A stretch of 64,000 nucleotides of DNA from assembly GCF_039503195.1 (NCBI RefSeq), contig NZ_JBCJKP010000001.1, positions 4,154,001 to 4,218,000 on the forward strand. Direction: 5' to 3'. Each line of letters opens with the position of its first letter. Position 1 is the stretch's first letter. The notes beneath the pieces are model-generated. The model searched no databases. It worked only from the letters and a program-made list of their open reading frames with translations, and was not told where the DNA came from. The position numbers and the translations under genes were made by a program. This stretch comes from Streptomyces mirabilis. GTDB lineage: Bacteria > Actinomycetota > Actinomycetes > Streptomycetales > Streptomycetaceae. Below are positions 61,501 to 64,000 of this stretch, one piece after another.

Positions 61501-62643
61501 CAGGCCCCCGGCATCCTCTACCAGAACAACTCCGCCGGAGGCATCATCACCGGCGGCGGCCCCTACAACTGGGTGGAGCCCGAGAAGTACTACGACCCGT
61601 CGACCTACGGCAGCAACAGCTTCGGATTCCACACCGAGATCGGCATGCCGGTCGTCTCCACCGCCGAGAGCATGCGCGACCTCGTGGGCGGCGAGAAGGA
61701 GTGGCCGATAGGCGGAGCGTGGTACTACCACGACTGGAGTGAACACGGGAATCAGGCTCCGCAGCAGTACCGGGCGGCGATCGAAGCGCGCCTGGGCACC
61801 GCGACGGACCTCGACGACTTCGCCGGCAAGGCGCAGTTCGTCAACTACGAGAACGCGCGCAGCATGTTCGAGGCGTGGAACGCCCACCTGTGGGACGACG
61901 CCAGCGGCCTCATGCTGTGGATGTCCCACCCCGCCTGGCACAGCACCGTCTGGCAGACCTACGACTACGACTTCGACGTCAACGGCACCTACTACGGTGC
62001 CCGCACCGCCTGCGAGCCCCTGCACGTCCAGGCCGACCCGCGGAAATGGCAGCTTCTCGTGGTGAACCACACACGCGGGAAGGTCGAGGGCGCGACCGTC
62101 ACCGCCCGACTCCATGACCTCGCCGGTCGCCGGATCGGCGGGACCAGGAAAGCCGTGGTCGATGTCGCGTCGGCCTCCACCACACCCGCCTTCGCCGTGG
62201 ACTGGACCGACGACCTGCCCGATCTGCACCTGCTGCGCCTGACCCTCGAGGACCACGCGGGTCGTACGCTCTCGGCCAACACCTACTGGCGCCATCGGAC
62301 CCCGGCCGCGATGAAGGCACTCAACGACCTCCCGCGGGTCAGGCTCTCGGCCTCGATCACCCGCGTGTCGCACTCCGGTACCGGTACCGGTACCCGGCGT
62401 GAACTGACCGCTGTCGTCAAGAACCGTGGGTCGGCCCTCGCCCCGATGGTCCGGCTGTCGCTGCTGGACGATCACAGCGATGAGCGCGTCCTGCCGACGC
62501 TGTACAGCGACAACTACCTCTGGCTGCTGCCCGGCGAGTCGCGGACGGTCACCCTGTCCTGGCCGGCTCACGCGCTGCCGTCGAACCGTCCGGCGCTCAG
62601 CGTGTCCGCCTACAACAGTCCCCGCACAGTCGCCCGGGGGTAG
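58534..62643 (+). CDS. Tat-exported GH2 glycosidase with inserted discoidin modules (exo-beta-glucosaminidase/mannosidase-like)
   Basis: A 1369-aa secreted glycoside hydrolase. Start ATG 58534 (58519 is possible); the Tat signal holds SRRSVVTTG and a cleavable hydrophobic segment. Layout: an F5/8-type (discoidin) domain at about 60-225; a GH2 sugar-binding domain at about 253-420 (WWYKRDFDLPSGL, GINHQADIWLNGHQVGGL); an Ig-like domain to about 585; two tandem discoidin-like modules (about 590-720 and 725-860); then the GH2 barrel (VLARGGNWGWDELLRRMP). Catalytic acid/base is Glu972 (CGANEGDPP), nucleophile Glu1035 (GFHTEIGMP). The exact substrate is unclear. A LacI-type operator pair precedes it. 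Confidence 0.85.
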   Translation: MAGQSHAPRDPSGPSRRSVVTTGSALLGGFGLSALFPATSTAAGRGDALTAAASSGELAAYRPVEVSSTDYAPTPGEFVVDRLASPGVRGSGWRAAAGDDPQWISVDLQADCQVTRVRLTFEADASDPVFTPPATGNKADGTTGKEILSSYALAFVVETSRDGSSWTSVYRTTAGTGGVVDIPLTRSVTARWVRMTAQRRSSPNPLGLNGFEVYGTAGGRRPPVTGWTDWGSHPGEAPGLAVAADGTVPLESGWRLTLDDWADGEGPDLSKPTVDTSGWLPATVPGTVLASLVDQGKLPDPVAGLNNLHIPEALSRHSWWYKRDFDLPSGLRTGHGRRVWLEFDGINHQADIWLNGHQVGGLTYPFARSAHDVTEWIAEKGENALAVKITPMPVPGSPGDKGPAGESWVDAGAGQMNLNSPTYLAASGWDWMPAVRDRASGIWNHVRLRSTGPVVIGDPRVDTVLPDLPDTSVAELTLTVPVRNADAVEHTTTVSASFGDVRVTKAVTVPASRSVDVTFAPDAFSRLRLRNPALWWPNGLGSPALHDLTLAASVDGTESDRRTTRFGIRQFGYEYDVPLPFTSSGDACTQSLEVGRQQARYVRVRCLTRATDWGNSLWTLSVTDSGRPGTDLALHASATSSTTDGDDHGPGNVTDGDPGTRWSSAYQDDQWIRVDLGSQQSFDGVDLVWEQAYARTYVVQVSTDDSTWTDAKSVDNTAVPLPFNTDRASLQVEDFTARTARFVRINCGVRQTSWGNSLWSLSVIDRSRPGTDLALHKAATASTEESDHPAAAATDGSPDSRWSSQYEDHQWIQVDLGSAESFDRVAILWEQAYPKTYVIQVSADGDTWTDVKSVDNSPVPLKISVNGVRVLARGGNWGWDELLRRMPAERMDAAVRMHRDMNFTMIRNWVGSVNREEFYASCDEHGILVWNDFPNAWGMDPPDHDAFNAIARDTVLRYRIHPCVVVWCGANEGDPPAAIDKGMRDAVEQQAPGILYQNNSAGGIITGGGPYNWVEPEKYYDPSTYGSNSFGFHTEIGMPVVSTAESMRDLVGGEKEWPIGGAWYYHDWSEHGNQAPQQYRAAIEARLGTATDLDDFAGKAQFVNYENARSMFEAWNAHLWDDASGLMLWMSHPAWHSTVWQTYDYDFDVNGTYYGARTACEPLHVQADPRKWQLLVVNHTRGKVEGATVTARLHDLAGRRIGGTRKAVVDVASASTTPAFAVDWTDDLPDLHLLRLTLEDHAGRTLSANTYWRHRTPAAMKALNDLPRVRLSASITRVSHSGTGTGTRRELTAVVKNRGSALAPMVRLSLLDDHSDERVLPTLYSDNYLWLLPGESRTVTLSWPAHALPSNRPALSVSAYNSPRTVARG

Positions 62644-62730
62644 GGCGGAGGCAGGGCGGTCGTCGGGCGTCCGTTCGTGCGCGTTAGCCTCGTTTTGTTC
62701 GAAAGACGCAGGCAGGAGCGGGAGGCAGCA

Positions 62731-63033
62731 ATGGCGAAGGTACCGGCCGCGGCGGTGGCCGCGGGTGGGCTCATCGGCGGCTACGGCGTGGCCAAGTGGA
62801 CCAAGAAGCGGCAGCTCGGCGGGGTGGTGCTGGCGGCCGCCGGGGCCACGGCCGCGCAGCAGTGGCGTCGGCAGGCCGGCGGGAAGGCCGCCGGGGCGCT
62901 GACCGTCGCGTACGTCGCCGCCTTCGCGGGGTCCCACCCGCTGGCCAAGAAGGTGGGCGCCTGGCCCTCCGTGTTCGGCGTCGCCGGTGCCGTGGCCCTC
63001 GCCTCGTGGGCCGTGGCCGACCGGCGGGCCTGA
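62731..63033 (+). CDS. Small membrane protein
   Basis: A 100-aa protein. Start ATG 62731 with GGGAGGCAGC just ahead. It has a short N-terminal Gly-rich helix, a basic loop (WTKKRQLGGV), and two or three weak hydrophobic segments (VVLAAAGATAAQQW; ALTVAYVAAFAGSHPL; VFGVAGAVALASWAVA). No family is recognised. Alone on the plus strand after the GH2 gene; a TAGCCT -10 lies near 62685. Confidence 0.6.
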   Translation: MAKVPAAAVAAGGLIGGYGVAKWTKKRQLGGVVLAAAGATAAQQWRRQAGGKAAGALTVAYVAAFAGSHPLAKKVGAWPSVFGVAGAVALASWAVADRRA

Positions 63034-63057
63034 GCAAGCGCAGAGCACCACGGGCTC

Positions 63058-63121
63058 GAGGGCTTGAGGGCTTGAGGGCTTGAGGGCTTGAGGGCTTGAG
63101 GGCTTGAGAGTCTGAGGGCCT
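63058..63121. repeat. 8-bp microsatellite (GAGGGCTT)
   Basis: Six perfect tandem copies of GAGGGCTT from 63058 to 63105 are followed by GAGAGTCT and GAGGGCCT (to 63121), the last reaching the stop codon of the opposing regulator gene. Slippage-prone, between converging genes. Confidence 0.9.
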
Positions 63122-64000
63122 ACGAGGCCGCGGCAGCGGACAGGGATTCCGGGACCGGGACTGAGGTGGGGACCGGGACCGGAACCGGAGTCGGTCCCGG
63201 GCTCTGGAACGCCCGGCGGTACGCGTACGGGCTCGTTCCCACCACCCGTTTGAACCGCTCCCGGAACGCCGTCGGTGAGCCGAACCCCGCCTGGGTCGCG
63301 ATGCGTTCGACCGGGTACGTGGTCGTCTCCAGGAGGTACTGGGCGCGGCGGACCCGGGCGCGGTGCAGCCACTGGAGCGGTGTGGTGCCGGTCTGATCGC
63401 GGAAGCGGCGGTTGAGCGTACGGGTGCTCATGCCGGCGTGGGCGGCGATGTCCTCCAGGGTCAGCTCGCGCTCCGCGTTCTCCTCCAGCCAGGCGAGGAG
63501 GGGCTCCATCGTGGTGCCGGCCGGTACCGGGGGCTGGTCGTGGATGATGAACTGGGCCTGGCCGCCCTCCCGTTCGAGCGGCATGACCGACATCCGGGCC
63601 GCATGCGCGGCGACCGCCGAACCGTGGTCGTTGCGGATCATGTGCAGGCACATGTCGAGGGCGGCGGCCGCGCCCGCCGAGGTGAGGAACTGGCCGTTGT
63701 CGACGTAGAGGACGTTCGGGTCGACGGTCACGGCGGGGTATCTGGCCGCCAGGTTCTGCGCCGCGACCCAGTGGGTGGTGGCGCGCAGCCCGTCCAGCAG
63801 GCCGGTGGCGGCGAAGACGAAGGCGCCCACGCAGATCGAGGCGATCCGGGTGCCGTTCGCGGCCGCCGCGCGCAGCGCCTCCGTCACACCCGGCGGGAGC
63901 GGGGCGGCCGGGTTCGCGACGCCGGGCAGGATGATCGTGTCGGCCTCGGCCAGCGCCTCCAGACCATAGGGGGCGCGGATCGTGAACGGGCCCGCGCTCA
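63120..64000 (-). CDS. AraC-family regulator with DJ-1/PfpI-like domain (5' end cut by window)
   Basis: About 293 C-terminal residues are visible and the frame is open to the window edge. The N-terminal DJ-1/PfpI-like (GATase1) domain shows ASICVGAFVFAATGLLDGL (nucleophile-elbow Cys), ATTHWVAAQNLAARYP and TSAGAAAALDMCLHMI. The C-terminal AraC domain has two helix-turn-helix motifs: LTLEDIAAHAGMSTRTLNRR and ERIATQAGFGSPTAFRERFK. A Pro/Val repeat tail ends the protein (PTPVPVPVPTSVPVPE). These GlxR/FtrA-type regulators respond to small metabolites. The last bases run into the 8-bp repeat. Confidence 0.9.
   Translation of the reverse strand, partial: SAGPFTIRAPYGLEALAEADTIILPGVANPAAPLPPGVTEALRAAAANGTRIASICVGAFVFAATGLLDGLRATTHWVAAQNLAARYPAVTVDPNVLYVDNGQFLTSAGAAAALDMCLHMIRNDHGSAVAAHAARMSVMPLEREGGQAQFIIHDQPPVPAGTTMEPLLAWLEENAERELTLEDIAAHAGMSTRTLNRRFRDQTGTTPLQWLHRARVRRAQYLLETTTYPVERIATQAGFGSPTAFRERFKRVVGTSPYAYRRAFQSPGPTPVPVPVPTSVPVPESLSAAAAS

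Noticed and set aside
63058..63121. CRISPR array
   Set aside because: The units are 8 bp with no spacers and no cas genes are present.
59404..63651. 1415-codon minus-strand frame opposite the GH2 gene
   Set aside because: Antisense shadow that even crosses the next two genes; no motif and His/Gly/Val-biased composition.

Overview
The window is chromosomal DNA from a Streptomyces or very close relative. It is GC-rich with strong GC3 codon bias, uses GTG starts and ATGA/GTGA stop-start overlaps freely, and has the gene neighbourhood chitin-LPMO / SPFH protein / NlpC-P60 / tRNA-Lys / cslA-glxA-cslZ, which I recognise from the S. coelicolor core chromosome. No organism name is given in the data, so the genus is inferred.

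Positions 1-10334: a cell-surface block. It holds a chitin-active LPMO (cut by the window edge) behind a chitinase-type repeat pair, an SPFH membrane protein, a frameshifted NlpC/P60 hydrolase, tRNA-Lys(CTT), the tip-growth glycan genes cslA-glxA with the GH6 lipoprotein cslZ facing them, and a class F sortase behind a small anchored secreted protein.
Positions 10466-14961: a decaying aminophosphonate locus. The GntR regulator, FAD oxidase and phosphonatase-like HAD enzyme are intact, but the transporter survives only as a fused, frameshifted ATPase/binding-protein remnant with no permease.
Positions 15010-25931: ordinary core genes. They include an LAxTG-type surface protein and its likely class E sortase, a ROK regulator divergent from a Gfo/Idh dehydrogenase with a near-perfect palindrome between them, an FAH-family enzyme, a second YidC, and an HxlR regulator divergent from an MFS pump with twin operators. 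Several short tandem repeats lie in the gaps.

Positions 26195-50290: the accessory part. After a membrane-tethered PstS-like protein comes a defence island of about 22 kb. Its core is a minus-strand run: a small basic protein, a 1599-aa HSP90-type ATPase/SF2 helicase fusion, a UvrD-type helicase, DrmA and DrmB; the last four are tightly packed or overlapping. Convergent to it lie vsr, a C5-methyltransferase homologue lacking the catalytic Cys, and a PCQ-containing C5 methyltransferase with one frameshift. Divergent from it is a coupled operon of an XRE-GHKL ATPase, an unknown protein and a DUF6339 protein. Relics of a Z1-domain protein (left) and of a second drmB (right) flank the island, so it looks like a repeatedly overwritten defence hotspot. 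DrmA plus DrmB identify a DISARM relative, but drmC, drmD and drmE are absent and two unusual ATPase/helicases take their place. This is the best candidate for an undescribed system.

Positions 50292-64000: accessory regulators and small proteins (HAD, XRE-TPR, a GRDP-like protein with a Cys-rich tail, a DUF5753 protein without HTH), a DUF222/HNH (13E12-type) endonuclease with an inverted-repeat element, a PH-domain membrane protein, a large Tat-exported GH2 glycosidase with two discoidin modules inserted in its scaffold and a double LacI-type operator upstream, a small membrane protein, and a DJ-1/AraC regulator cut by the window edge.
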